This document shows, piece by piece, positions 23,306-35,200 of a stretch of DNA of 64,000 nt (the first letter of the stretch is position 1; each line of letters starts with the position of its first letter). The stretch lies in assembly GCA_013423385.1 (NCBI GenBank), contig BLZA01000049.1, positions 620,001-684,000 on the forward strand. The letters are read 5' to 3'. A program made the translations under genes and the position numbers. This DNA is from Naganishia liquefaciens (lineage: Eukaryota > Basidiomycota > Tremellomycetes > Filobasidiales > Filobasidiaceae). The notes beneath the pieces are model-generated. The model was not told the origin of the DNA and did not search any database. It saw only the letters and a program-made list of their open reading frames with translations.

Positions 23306-25158
23306 ATGCATTCTCGACGGCAAGCTTTCGCTACTCTGGCGGCACTGTTTGCTTCCACGACGTCCGCTCAGAATGATGAGGCCTATGCATCCGGCGCTCT
23401 GGGTCCAGGACCATATACCACCTTTGTCAGCTCGCCTGCCACGCCGCCTCTCTGGAACCACGTATTGCCCATCAACGAAACAATCAAGTCTCAACTGATG
23501 AGTGGGCTGGTCTTCAGTGAGTATGAGCCATCAGAGCGTTCGACATCGCTGATCTTTTCCGTCAGTTGGGCCTCGAGGTACCGACACGCATCAAGCTGCG
23601 CCGTATATCTATAATCAAACCGGCGAGCTTGTGTGGGATGGCGGTGTCGATGGATATACGCAGACGATGGCCTACTCGGTTCAAGAATACCAGAACAAGC
23701 CCGTCCTCGCAATCTGGCAGGGTCAATTCAATGCGGGTGGATACGGGTTTGGATACAACCTGCTCTTAAACCAAAGTTATCAGGTCGTCGGCAATGTCAC
23801 AACGGATCTTGCGGGTCTCGCCGCCGATATACACGAATTCCAGATCACGGCGAACGATACCGCTTTGCTTTCGGCATATAATACTACCTCGATGGACCTT
23901 ACGCCATACGGAGGGCCTGCGGAAGGCTATATTCTCGATGGGCTCTTCCAGGAAGTCGATATCGCCTCGGGAAAGGGTTTGTTCACCTGGAAATCGCTCG
24001 ATCATGTCGACCCAGCAGAATGCTATGTCAATCCGGGGAACACTGGGACCGATGCGCTCGCTTGGGATTATTTCCATATCAATAGTGTGGAGAAGGATTT
24101 CCGCGGCAACTATTTGATCTCTTCCCGTCATTGTCATGCGGCATACTATATTGACGGTGCAAATGGCGAGATTTTGTGGAGACTCGGAGGCAAGAACAGC
24201 ACGTTTACTGGCGCAGGGAGCGAATTCTACTTTCAGGTAAGTCTGATAGTTTCGTAAAGTCGCCGGCGCTGAACAAGCAACATCCATTCAGCATGATGTC
24301 AGATTCCACTCTAGCAACAACTCCCAGATCTCCATTTTCGACAATGGCGCTACATCATGGGAGACGTCGGAGGCGACCGCTCGAGGCTTGCTAATCAACC
24401 TCGACTATTCCAACTTGACGGCGACCCTTGCGACAGAGGCCATTCCACTGTACAATCTTACCGTTGCGAAATCGCAAGGCAACGTTCAGATTCAAGAGAA
24501 CGGCAACATGATGATCGGTTGGGGCCAGATGCCTTGTAAGTGCCGAATCTGATATCATCGAATATGCTCATCTCGGTCTTTCCTAGGGCTTGGCGAACAC
24601 AACCCTGCCGGCACACCCCTATGGGCCGCACAATTCGGCGTTGGAGACGTCCAGGCGTATCGAGCGCACCGAACTGTGTGGAGAGGGTATCCAAACACCA
24701 TGCCCTCTCTTGCCATCGCCAACGGATCGAGCGTCGGTTACGCATCCTGGAACGGTGCCACCGAAGTCGCTACGTATGAACTGCTAGGCTCAAACGACGC
24801 ATCGGCTGTCGTGTCGCTAAGCAACACCAGCGCCGTCGGCAGATTCGAAACAAACTTTACGATCCCCTCGACGACTCGATATTCGTATTACCAGGTCCGC
24901 GCATTGGATGCCGGGTCCGAGCCTCTGGGATACAGCGAATTCGTCTCCAGTACCAATGGCACTACTGCTCAGCCCGCGGCCAGTCAGACTCCGGCCGTCG
25001 GCGCTGCGAATGCCACCACAGCGTCCTCATCGATGGGAACCGCTATGGCGACGGACCCGGCGTCGACTGGGCGACCTGCTTCGAGCAGCAGTAAGGTGGC
25101 GGGATCCATGTGGGCTGTCATCGCACTCGTAGCTACCGCGTCTTGGCAACTGCAGTAG
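23306..25158 (+). CDS. Secreted arylsulfotransferase-like protein (Arylsulfotran_2 type)
   Basis: Beta-propeller protein of the ASST family as found in fungi; bacterial relatives transfer sulfate between phenolic compounds, while the fungal substrate is unknown. The ATG at 23306 starts a signal peptide (MHSRRQAFATLAALFAST) with likely cleavage near TSAQ. Conserved propeller blocks are IGPRGTDTHQAAPYIYNQ, VLAIWQGQFNAGGYG, WDYFHINSVEKDFRGNYLIS, SRHCHAAYYIDGANGEILWR, the HDVRFH motif joined across an intron, and WGQMPWLGEHNPAG. Many NxS/T sites suggest glycosylation. The C-terminus is Ser/Thr/Ala-rich and ends in a hydrophobic stretch (MWAVIALVATASWQLQ), consistent with a GPI-anchor signal. Three introns, all short. 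The catalytic His cannot be assigned with certainty. Confidence 0.82.
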
Positions 25159-25684
25159 TCTCATGGGTTTGGGCGAGCCTTTTACCTCGACCAATGATAC
25201 TCACTGAATCTTCCATTCAAGACCTGGATACCGAGACCCCAAGATACACGACACCGCTTGCACTCCTACAACTAAGGCGGCTAATCACTTATAATCCCCG
25301 AATCGGCGCCGGTCCGACGATATGCATAGCTCTTTGTAATTACGACTATTGGGCAAGACTCGGCATCGCATACCTCTGAAATAGATCCTGGTGTCATGAT
25401 TCTTTTCGCACCGCCATGGACTGCTTGGCCCGCGGCCGCGATGCTCGATAGCCTTTCGGGACGATCGCGTGATCCTGTAACAGTGTGACTGTTCGCCGTT
25501 TAGCTACCAGCGTTGTCAGGACGAATCTGCATTCATGCTTCGTATCCGGATGACAGACTACAACGCAGAGACGCTACATGAATTCGGTTTCGGGGTACTC
25601 GCCCAAGCCTGCAGCCTCGACACGCCTCGAGGCAGATGCAAGAAGACATGGACTGTGAAGTACTGACGCTCTTCACTAGGCGCC
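25159..25684. other. Convergent intergenic region
   Basis: 526 bp between the arylsulfotransferase gene and a minus-strand hypothetical gene. Nothing recognisable seen. Confidence 0.3.
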
Positions 25685-26215
25685 TCAAATCAGACCAAGA
25701 ACCTTTCCAGCGGCGTCTCCGACTTGTGGCAAGACCCTGGATACCCAAGTGCGCCCTTGCCTTGTTCTGTAGGCCTGCCACGCCTTGATCAACTCCCTCC
25801 AGTGAATCGAGGCGTCTCGGATTTGATCGTTCAGCCCTGCGTGGCCCGAAACCTGACCTTGATCCAGACATTCCTTGGCGGATCCAATACCGGCGTCCAA
25901 GTCACGGCGACACTGAGATATGGCGTTCTGAAGCGCGATTTCTTCCTTGGTCCAGTGTCCGCCCTTGAGGGCGATCAGAGTCGAAGTTCCAACGTCTTGC
26001 TGTACGGGTCGCGCACACATCTGGATCGTGTCGAGGTCATACCGAGCTGCGAGAGCCTCTTCCCAGAATTTTCGGGGATTACCAATGGTCGCCGCGAGCA
26101 GGCGCTGTCTGTCGAGATTGGGAGCCTTACGTCCATCTGAAGGGTGGCGTTCGTAGTGATTTATAGCGGAAGCAGTCGGTGCAGGTGCATCCTTGACACG
26201 GCTGAAGAGTCGCAT
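25685..26215 (-). CDS. Hypothetical protein, 176 residues
   Basis: A single open frame from the ATG at 26215-26213 (MRLFSRVKDAPAPTASAINH) to a stop at 25687-25685. A longer frame would need a TTG start and is less likely. The protein is soluble, of mixed charge, and contains GNPRKFWEEALAARYDLDTI, ALKGGHWTKEEIALQNAIS, CRRDLDAGIGSAKECL and IHWRELIKAWQAYRTRQ. These read like amphipathic helices. No signal peptide, membrane segment or known motif is visible. The opposite strand also has a 138-residue frame, but its composition is less protein-like. An upstream exon could exist in 26230-26530. Confidence 0.45.
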   Translation of the reverse strand: MRLFSRVKDAPAPTASAINHYERHPSDGRKAPNLDRQRLLAATIGNPRKFWEEALAARYDLDTIQMCARPVQQDVGTSTLIALKGGHWTKEEIALQNAISQCRRDLDAGIGSAKECLDQGQVSGHAGLNDQIRDASIHWRELIKAWQAYRTRQGRTWVSRVLPQVGDAAGKVLGLI

Positions 26216-26532
26216 GAATATGCCTTGCAAAAACGTCGGGGAGAATGGGCGATAGCGGTGTCTGGAGAAGGCGGCGGTTCTCAGCTGAAGCTTACCGTGT
26301 CCAAGGTCGATGGTCTTGATGGAGGTATGGATCGATAAGATTGGTATTGGAGAAATCTATGTGAGTGAGGCCAGAGGCGAAAGAACGGTTTCTTTCTTTG
26401 GTTCTAGAATAAGAAGATGGCCAGCCCTTTGAGGTCAAAGGAGGTCCGTCAGGACGACCACATTGGTTGGTCAACCAAAAGGGAAGCTTTCGAAGCGGGT
26501 GTGATATCAAAAATTACTCTTTTTCACACAAC
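26216..26532. other. Intergenic region upstream of tRNA-Glu
   Basis: 317 bp. It contains the upstream flank of the plus-strand tRNA gene and the presumed promoter of the minus-strand hypothetical gene. No motif called. Confidence 0.3.
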
Positions 26533-26624
26533 TCCTTCGTAGTACAACGGCTAGTATATCCGCCTTTCACTGTAGATTAATCTTCTGAACGCGGGCGACC
26601 CGGGTTCGACTCCCGGCGGGGGAA
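26533..26624 (+). tRNA. tRNA-Glu(UUC) with a 20-nt intron
   Basis: Acceptor arm TCCTTCG pairs with CGGGGGA (two G-U pairs). The D arm is GTAC/GTAT, the anticodon stem TCCGC/GCGGG with loop CTTTCAC, anticodon TTC. The T arm is CCGGG-TTCGACT-CCCGG. A 20-nt intron (ctgtagattaatcttctgaa) lies at the canonical position after base 37. The discriminator is A. A short T-rich run follows at about 26628-26635, a plausible Pol III terminator. It decodes GAA and GAG-type glutamate codons. Confidence 0.93.
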
Positions 26625-26876
26625 GTACTTTTCTTGCCGCCACCCCACCGGGAAGGGGGGGAATGCTGCTTTTTGCCTTTTTCCGTTGCGGAAACTGCTC
26701 AAACTGCTCAGTTATTAGCTCTACCGATCCGTGTCGACGCCGCGTTGAGTGCTGTCCGAGGCCCAGAGAGACGCGAGGGGACTTGGAATGGAAAGGGGGG
26801 AAAAGGACTCCAGGCGTTCGCCTGCAAAAAGCAAAGAACTGAGGCAGAAAAATGAAGCAGAGTGCATCACGACATG
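26625..26876. other. Spacer between convergent tRNA-Glu genes
   Basis: 252 bp between the 3' ends of the two tRNA genes. Overlapping frames on both strands reflect GC content and show no recognisable product. Confidence 0.4.
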
Positions 26877-26974
26877 TTCCCCCGCCGGGAGTCGAACCCG
26901 GGTCGCCCGCGCACACACGTATCAGAAGAGACATGACTGAAAGGCGGATATACTAGCCGTTGTACTACGAAGGA
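26877..26974 (-). tRNA. tRNA-Glu(UUC) with a 26-nt intron
   Basis: The mature sequence is identical to the plus-strand copy at 26533-26624 as far as I can read: the same acceptor, D, anticodon and T arms and anticodon TTC. The intron after base 37 is different in both length and sequence (26 nt, starting gtcatgtctcttctgatacg). The two genes are convergent, so they form an inverted repeat with a 252-bp spacer. Confidence 0.93.
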
Positions 26975-27304
26975 GTTATCAGACACAACGTGCCCTCTGT
27001 ATCATACGCAAACCATTTCATCCTTGTGATTTTGGTTCCGCAGACAATTGATGATTATGTTGTTCCGCCCCGCTCCTTCTTGTTTCAACTCGTGCCCTAC
27101 CTCGTTGGCTCCTCACAACTGGCCTCGCCGCACTCGTCAATTTCCCCCATCCTGCGGGCCCCTCCACGCCAACCCCAAGTGTTCTGGACGTCCTTCAGGC
27201 CCCGCTCCGCAATGCGCCTCTACGCCTGTACCATGTAACGGCCATCAAGCCTCAAGGAGTCACCGTCACGAGCGACTAGAGCACGACCCCCATTTCTACA
27301 TTTC
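26975..27304. other. Intergenic region downstream of the large minus-strand gene
   Basis: 330 bp: the upstream flank of the minus-strand tRNA and the 3' flank of the GIY-YIG-like gene. No gene or repeat recognised. Confidence 0.3.
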
Positions 27305-30300
27305 TTACAATTCCATTGCTGCGGTGTGGACATACTGGAAAGTGGCAAAGGAAGAGCGCAAAAGGGCGACTCTGACCGTGTCGAGATCCGCCGCAATAGG
27401 CCATCGCTTCTTGGCTTTTGCCCCTTGACGATTCGCGTCTTGCCAGAACGCCAAAAGGACAGGGCCTTCTGTCTTGTCGAGGACCTGGAGATGGACCGAC
27501 TCTCGAGCGGAACATATCTCTACCGACGTAATCTCGCCCCGAGTATCGATGGACAACTCGAGCAACTTGTCTCGGTCGCACACGACGTACGTAGAGTGCT
27601 CGCCCGTCCGAGTGCCACGAACTTTGCCGACGACATGTCGATGCTTTCCTTGTGCCCTACTGACGGCAAAATCCGGCATCTGAAAAGACAGAGTAGATTA
27701 GAAGTGACCCATGCCAACCGGCCTGCTGCCATACCGTGCCCTCTGAGCGCTGTTCTCGCCACGAGAAAAAGCACAAGGCAATTCTCTCCCCAAACGCCAT
27801 GGGCCGACGGAACGCTCCTTCGGCGTCCCACAATAGGCTACACAAGACGAGCTTGAGGGCGTCGAGCGCGAGGTGCGGCAAAGCGTCGAATGCAACATCG
27901 AGATCTTCATCGGTGACGAGCTTGCCAAACAGAATCGAGAGATACTGTTGTTCGGATTCTTCCAAAAATTGGCGCTGGCGCTCCAGCCGCTTGAGAACGT
28001 CTCTAATGCTGATCGCATCCGACGTGGGAAAGTAGCACAAGCTGCGGCGGATAAATGATCAACACCACATCTGGTATGCCCGAAGCCATTGTCTTTACCT
28101 TCGGAGGACCTGCATGTAGAGGCGATAGAGATCACTGCCGGCGTTTTCATCCAAGCTCTCAACTTGACCGGTCAGACTGATCTCCAAAAGTCCAGATAGA
28201 TGCCAGAGCAGCAGTGTCAGTTGTTCTGCCTCTTCCCGGTCCTGCTTTGTGCTCTTGATTCGCACTTGGGAAGGAGGCATACGAAAGGTGCCAAGGGACG
28301 GTTCGTCGGTTTCTGCGTCGGATAGGTCGCTCCAAGCCGGTCTGAGATCTTCCCCCTTGATTACAGAAGAAAGCTGATGGTGCACGGAAGGTGGCAAGCA
28401 TCCCGAACGGTACGCAAGCTTGACAATGATGGCATGCGTCGCCCGGGTGAGTCTTTGGACCATGAGTGCGAGCGGCGACTCTTCATGGATCCCTGCCACA
28501 ACGACTCCGGGCTCGTAGAGAAATTGAATCATCTCGACGGGCTCTGGATAACAAGGCACGTTTGACGATTCGCGGAAGAAGTGAGCAATAAATTCGGAAA
28601 TGTAGCTCGTTTCAGACTTGACAATCTGGTTGACCGCCTCGACAAAAGCTGCGCCTGAATCACTCGAGACCAGGAGAGGCCTGCAAGACACGAGCTCGGA
28701 AGCGGGCAACGGTCTTCCAAAGTACTGCACATCCACAATCCACTGGAGAACTTCAAGTGGTTCCGAGGTACTCGGATGGTATCGTCGAACGAGCTAGACA
28801 TTCAAACAAGAGGTCAGCGGGCAATCGATACAGGGAGAAAACCCCACGTACCTCGCCCTGGTAGGCGTCTCTGGCGGGATATAGGACCAGCTTTAGGCTA
28901 ATGATGAGGGGACCAGCCGTTCCATGCAGCGCAGCCTTGATCGTCTGAGCCGGAGCTGGGGCTTCACCACCAAAGTCAAAGGCAGAGATGGCCTCGACCG
29001 CGAGTCCCACGAGATGGTCCGTAGCCTCTGAGCTGAGATGAGACAGCTCGAGGGACGGATCCCGTATTCCGACTTGCCTCAACATGAAGCGAACGAGCGT
29101 GAATTGGCCGTCCCTCTTGGCCAGCAGCACGCAGAACCGACTTGTCCCGTAATGCTCGTCGAGAAACGACAGGTGATGTTTGTCGTACGTGTGGACGGGA
29201 CCGTGGAACCGATTGTGTTGGTTCGGCTCGAATGGGATAGTGTGAATGGCGGGAAGTCCCACAAATCGGATTCCGGATCTCCATTGCCAGATATGGCTTT
29301 CGAAGACACGACCAGATCCCGCTCGAAGGAGGCATGCGGACAGAAGCGAGTCCTCCAGCGCCTCTGCCAACTCTTCGCCGATGGTCGCGGGCGCAGTTTG
29401 ACGGACCTTGCGCTGAATGTGGAGGACAAGAGACTCTTGACCATGGCAAATCGACTGGAACGCGCTCGGCGTGCGGTCATCGACAAGCTGTATGGCGGCC
29501 AGCTTGTCGAGAAAGGCGATTTCGTCGCGTTGACGGACGGCAACTTCCTCATCAAATTGTTGACCTACGTTGGCGCTCTGGGGTAGCTCGGCGTACAGGT
29601 TGGAGAGGAGGCGGATGGATTGCTTGACTTGGTCGGTATTCATCCTCATGTCCGCCAACATGGTCTTGTAGCCGATTTTTTCCGGGCGGAACAAGTGCGA
29701 TTGAGCCGCGGGGGCGTTTTTGGACAAGTGGTAAAGGGCTAGATTGTAATCCAGCTCGAACAAGGCGTCTTCGTACAAGAATCCCGGTGTTTGATGCAAG
29801 CCCTTGATGCGCATAAAGACTGACGCAACGTGCAGGACGCTGCCAATGTTGAGGAACAGGACTACATCGTCCTGTGCCATTGCAATTTCCCCACCTCCAA
29901 TTTCTTCTGGATGGTTGAGGCGACCGAGGACCTTGACGATATTTCTACGTTCATCGGCAATCCAGATAAAGACGCCGGTCAAGTCCTTGTGTAGACAGCC
30001 GTACGAGTCGAGCTTGGTGATTTGGACGTAGACGAATGCCGTCTTGGCATCGGCGTCCTGAGCCACCGGAATCTTGATCTCATCGGGAAACCCGAGATGA
30101 TGGACAAATCGCGAGCCATCTTTGCCGAATGGCATGTGCAATGTCGACCTCAAACGATCTGCCGCCTGACAAATGTATGTCATTTCGCCAGTCATGTTGA
30201 TGAAGGGCAGGCATTTTGTACCGTCCAGCTTTAATTGCACAAAGCCTTGAGTATCAGCCACTGCAGGGTGCGGATCAGCAAGCCGTTTTCGCCTTTTCGG

Positions 30301-31550
30301 GGAGGCGCGGCGCGAGGAGAAACGAGGTGCGTACTCTGCTTCCACCATTCCTGTACCTTGGACGGAGACGTTCGGTAGTCGATCGAGTACCCGTACTCCT
30401 TGGGCAGAACACTTTCAGCAAGCGTAGCGTAGTGTCTCTTGCGCTCCATCCAGGACCGCTCATAGTCGGATGGGCGGAATTGCGCCAGATCTTCGACACG
30501 GGCGAGAAACGTTTCCACTGGCATCAAGCGATGCCTCGCCTTTTCGACAATGGGCGATTGGACGTTGGCGGTCTTGAACGGACGGGCGCCAGGCGGGCTC
30601 AAGTCGCGCATCATGGCGGCGTAAAGGTCGCGCGATCTTGAAAAGTTGCTGCTGGTCCAGGGTGCACCGCTCTTGGTACCGACTTGAAAAGTTCGCGGCG
30701 AATCCTTGAGAACCGCCCCGGCCAGCAAGAGAGCCATGTTTTCCCCGAAACGGATCCAGGCGGCAACCTTCTCTTCGGTGATGTCGTCCATACCGTAGTC
30801 CTGGGCTTTCTTGTTGCCGGTCCTGTGTCGGAAGAGCCTTTTAACGATGTTTGCCGCGTCTCGGTCGCGCCCATGTACGACCGTGATGGCGTCGAGCGCG
30901 GTCGTCCCAAAGAGGGCAACGATCTTGCGTTCCAAGATTGTCTCATGGGGACGCGGCTTGAGCATGAGCTCTCCATGGAGAGAAGTAGCCCCTTCATCTT
31001 CGTTGGCTGCCTTCTGGTTGTGCAGCGTCCGGAAGTGGCCATTTTCCCAACGGCTGACGATGCCGATCTGCTTGGCGTTGGTTTGGATTCCGGGGCCGTC
31101 GTCGATAGCAGTGATCTTGGCGGCTCCTTTGCCAATGTACACGCGCTTCTCGATCTTGCCGTTCGGTAGTCGGACCACGAGGTAGTGAAGATACACCCCG
31201 TGAATCCCCTGCAGCTCTTCATACTCGTCCTTGGAGATTTCGGGGAGGTTGCGGAAAGCGGCCAGAGGAACGGGTTCATTGCCCGAAGTCCGGATCTTCT
31301 CCAGGAGAGGGAGTGCGTGCGGGGAGAATTCAAACCACCGCAGCAAGTCGGACGGGTGCGGAGTTTTGATCCACTCTTTCAAGAGGCAAGCGAGGCCGAC
31401 GTCGCAGTGCATGTCATATGTGGCTTCATACATCCACCGCACAGCTTGATCCGCGACATCTTGGTTTATTGCCATTCTAGGCCACGGTCCTGCTGGAATT
31501 GGCGTTTGCGTTGGCGTCCACCGGCTTTTCAAATTGACAGGCTCGGACAT
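27305..31550 (-). CDS. Large protein with GIY-YIG-like N-terminal motif; otherwise unrecognised
   Basis: Five exons join with consistent phase: 31550-30335, 30260-28852, 28793-28099, 28041-27735 and 27679-27305, giving 1333 residues. The start MSEPVNLKSRWTPTQ is tentative; the frame is open to 31793. Residues 115-140 read GIHGVYLHYLVV...RVYIGKG. This is the GIY...YIG two-strand pattern of GIY-YIG nucleases, followed by Arg/His-rich SRWENGHFRTLHN and later ETILERKIVALFG with a candidate catalytic Glu. The rest has no motif I know: FINMTGEMTYICQAADRL, DDVVLFLNIGSVLHVASVF, TYDKHHLSFLDEHYG, and helical segments such as LERQRQFLEESEQQYLSILF near the C-terminus. The first intron (30334-30261) is essential; without it the frame ends early. 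The gene is divergent from the next, with 718 bp between starts. The nuclease activity is inference. Confidence 0.6.
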
Positions 31551-32268
31551 GTCGCCGTGTGCCTGATTTGCCTCGTTAGGGCAGCGATTACACCTGAGAT
31601 TTAGACAAGGCGTTAGTTGTGACCCTGTGGCTGCTTGAATGAGCGCACGGTGAATTGATTCGAGGCGAGTGAGGTCTCCAACCGGTCTCCAACCGATCAG
31701 GGCAGAGTCTTTTGTGCACGAATCAAGAACTTCTGCAAACAGAGGTTTTGAGAATGCAGCTAGCCAAAGTCGCAGACGTGATAGAGAGGGCATAGATCAA
31801 TCTATTATACCGAGATCGAGTGGGGCCGTCCGGCGAGTGATTGCGCATTTGAGGCAAAGGAGGCAGCAGCTAGTCTCAAAGGCCTTTGATTGTTGGGGTT
31901 TTCGGGCCAGCGTGATGGAAGCCCTCCGAGGAGGAGGTCTGGTAAAACTCATTGTTCTACACGATACCATACGCCTTGCTGTTTCGCGAGATGCTTGAAG
32001 CTGTATAAAGATACCGCTGTGTTGATCTGCACGGTAGGAAAGAGGCGTCAAGACGCAGATGAGATTTATCGGAACCCTACCGGCAGAGGATCGCTTTTGC
32101 CGCAAATCTGGCTTTCGTAACTGTCACTTTTGCGTCGTCCAATTCCACCCTGGCCCAAGCAAGTCGATCAACTGCCTGCAGTGGCGTGTGATAGCTTTCG
32201 TGAGTATGGTCAAGGCGTTGGACATGTGCGAAATACTAAAACATACATCACCCAGTCAATCCAACACG
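31551..32268. promoter_or_regulatory. Shared divergent intergenic region of two large genes
   Basis: 718 bp between the ATG of the GIY-YIG-like gene and the ATG of the coiled-coil gene. Both frames are partly open into it, so upstream exons are possible. No TATA box or clear operator identified. The arrangement allows shared control of the two genes. Confidence 0.4.
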
Positions 32269-35200
32269 ATGGCCGGAGATCAAACGACGTTTCAGACTCG
32301 CCACGGCGAATTCACGTTCGGTTGGAACGACGACGGGCTTCTCAGAGCCCACGGCTCGCGACCTAGACAGACGACACCGGTTATGACGCCACGACCCGTC
32401 CCGCCCGGCACTTCACTCGTGTTCCCCGCCGGCGCCGTTCCGAAGCTGCATAAGATGGCGGTATCAAACGCGATCCCCATCTCGACATTCAAGACTTTGC
32501 ACTACTCGGCTATTGAGCGAGCTGCCGATGATCATCCCCAAGGCCCCTACGCACTCGCTATCGACTGGCTCTCAAGATTCTGCGAAGGGGACGACAGCGA
32601 ACATTTTGCCCGCTGCATGCTCGTCTACTGGACGAGCTCTTGGTTTTGGGATCGCGAAATCTGGACGGAGAACTACGACACCGCCACAGAATTCATTCAG
32701 GACAACCAACACCTCTGCGCCTACGTTTACAACACACTGGAGCATTTCTGCTCATGCATGATCCCTTGGGGCGAGACGAGAGGCCTTTATACCGTTCACG
32801 CCGCTCGGAACATCAAGGCGGCCAACAGGTTCTTTGCCGAATTCAAGCGGATCGTGGGGGATCAATGGACGCATCAGCTCCATTTTTTCCCAAACCCGTG
32901 GGAAACGATACATTGTCGCAAGCTGTGTCAGACCCTGTCAAGGTTGCCCGAGCTCGGCGCCGACATGACCGCCGAATCCCTCAAGATGCTCTTTCAATAT
33001 GCAATCAACAGTCCGCGACAAGAGGATGTCCAAGACTGGAAGAGCGCCTCTGTCAGCTCTCTAGATGCCGCTCGTCAAAACAGATGGATATCGGGCAATC
33101 ACCAGGACAGACTGTTGGGATGGAGTGCAATGTCGGCCGAGGAGAAGCAAGAGTGGCTAGATGCGCATCAAGGTGAGTTTAGCAGGCTGTTTTTGACGGA
33201 ACGCAGAGACTGATTTGGTCGAAAGAATCACAAGATGAATCCCAAAAGGACGATTCCCAAGAGGACGAATCTCAGGAGATTGACCCTCAAGAAGACGAAT
33301 CTCAAGAGAACGAACCTCGAGAAGACGAACCGCAAGAGAGCGAGCCCCAAGAGGACGTTGATCAGGTCATAGATGACCCGCAAGACCAGCAGCAGATGGG
33401 AGACTTTGACGCACAAGATCGGCCGGACGGTGACATTCCGAGGGGCAGCGACCAGAGTCGCGTTCCCGGTGAGAAAAGCTGGGCCGACAGTGGTGAAGGC
33501 GACGACAATCCAGCCCTCTTAGCTTCACGCCATGCCGCGCGGCGTTCGACTTTGAATATACCGCCTTCGAATTCTTTACACCGCTCACATATCGATTACA
33601 GACAAGTACTGATAGAGGCGGAGCGGCGTGCCGCTGAAGAGCTTCGTTGGAGTCTAGTCCAGGCCTTGAGCAAGAACTTGGATCTGCAAAAAGAACGGGA
33701 CGACCACAACCGAGCCATACAGCAACTCGAAGAGGACTTGCGAGTCCTACGCGCCGAAAAAAACAAAGTCGTCGAAGACCTGGAGCTCGACAAGGCTCGG
33801 CAGGCGACTCTGATCGCCGACAAGCATGGTCAAATAGTCCAACTCGAGCATCAGCGGGACGAGGCGAATATCTCTCGACGGGACCTGCTCGCGTCTTTCA
33901 AACGGGAACAAGAGAAGGCGGCAAACGCCGCTGCGGCTCACCACGCTGAGCGCGTTGTAAAAGATTCCCTGCAACAGCAAGTCGTCGAGTTGAATCACAT
34001 TGTTCAAGAGCAGAGAAAAACCATTGCCGAGCTGGAAACGGACAAGATTCGGCAGGCGGTTTTCCTCTCTGATCAGAAAGCAGCACTCGAAAAACAGGGA
34101 GCCCTCCAAAAATCTCTTGAAGAGGAGAAACTCAAGCTTTGCAAGCTTTTGGAAGAGCAGCAACAGGCTGGGGAAACGCTGACAAGGGAGAGGGATCAGC
34201 ATGCGATTGCGTTGGCGAAAGCGGAAGCGACTCTTCAAGGAGAGCGCGTGCTCGAAAGTACTTACAAACGGCAGATTCAAGAGCTCGAGAAGATCAATGA
34301 GACGCAACGACATGCCACCGACGAACAGGTCACCTTGCTTGCCGCAAAGGAAAAGGCTTTTGCGGACGAGCGCGTCTCGAAGGAATCCCTGCAAGCACAA
34401 GTAGTCCAGCTTTGCAGAGTTTCGGAGAAGCAAGTAAAGACCATCGATACGCTCACGATAGAAAAAAATCGGCAGGGCGCCCTGCATGCCGAAAGTGAGA
34501 AAGCACTTCAAGGCGAGCGCACCCTCACAAAGTCGCTGCAAGAGCAAGTCGCCGAGTTCGTCAAGGCCAGCAAAGAGCAGCAAGTGACCATGCATACGCT
34601 CACAGGGGAAAAGAATCGACAGGCCGCCGTGCTAAAGGAAATGGAAACAGCTCTTCAAGACGAGCGCACCATGAAAAAGGCCCTGCAAGAGCAAATCGCC
34701 GGGCTTGCAGAATCCGACAAAGAACAGCAACAAGTCCTGTCTACGCTTACGGCGGAAAAAAATCGGCGGGCCGCCCTGCTTGCCGAGAAGGAAAAGGCTC
34801 TCGAGGACGAGCGCGTCTCGAAACAATCCCTGCGAACGCGAGTCGCCGAGTTCGTCAAGGCTGACAAAGAGCGAAAACGAACCTTGAATGCGCTCACGAC
34901 GGAGACAACCCGACAGGCGGCCCTGCTCGTGGACAAGGAGAACCGGATTAACAACCTGGAACGCGAGCGAGCACAACTCAGCCAAAAGCGGCAGAGTCTC
35001 GCGACTGCTCTTCACGAGCAGAGACAGTTGTCAAAGACCTACCACGACCGATTGCTCCTCTTGTGTGCTCGCTACCCGATCCCAGAAAATTCTCAGTCTA
35101 GTCCGGGCTGCTACTCGGTTCTTTCCTGCGCCGTCACGCCCGACCCCCGGTCGCTTGTTACTGATTTCCAACACGAAGAACGCTCGGGCTTGGGCATCCT

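Noticed and set aside
25724-26140. 138-codon plus-strand frame opposite the small hypothetical gene
   Set aside because: The minus-strand frame has more protein-like helices; only one of the two is likely real.
30231-30330. Stop at 30231 as the end of the GIY-YIG-like gene, with a second gene starting at 30348
   Set aside because: The two frames overlap oddly, and a 74-nt intron with a good donor, branch site and acceptor joins them in phase.
31551-31793. Upstream extension of the GIY-YIG-like gene to 31793
   Set aside because: The extra residues are Arg/Leu-rich and show no conserved look; a possible acceptor lies in this stretch, so the Met at 31550 was preferred.
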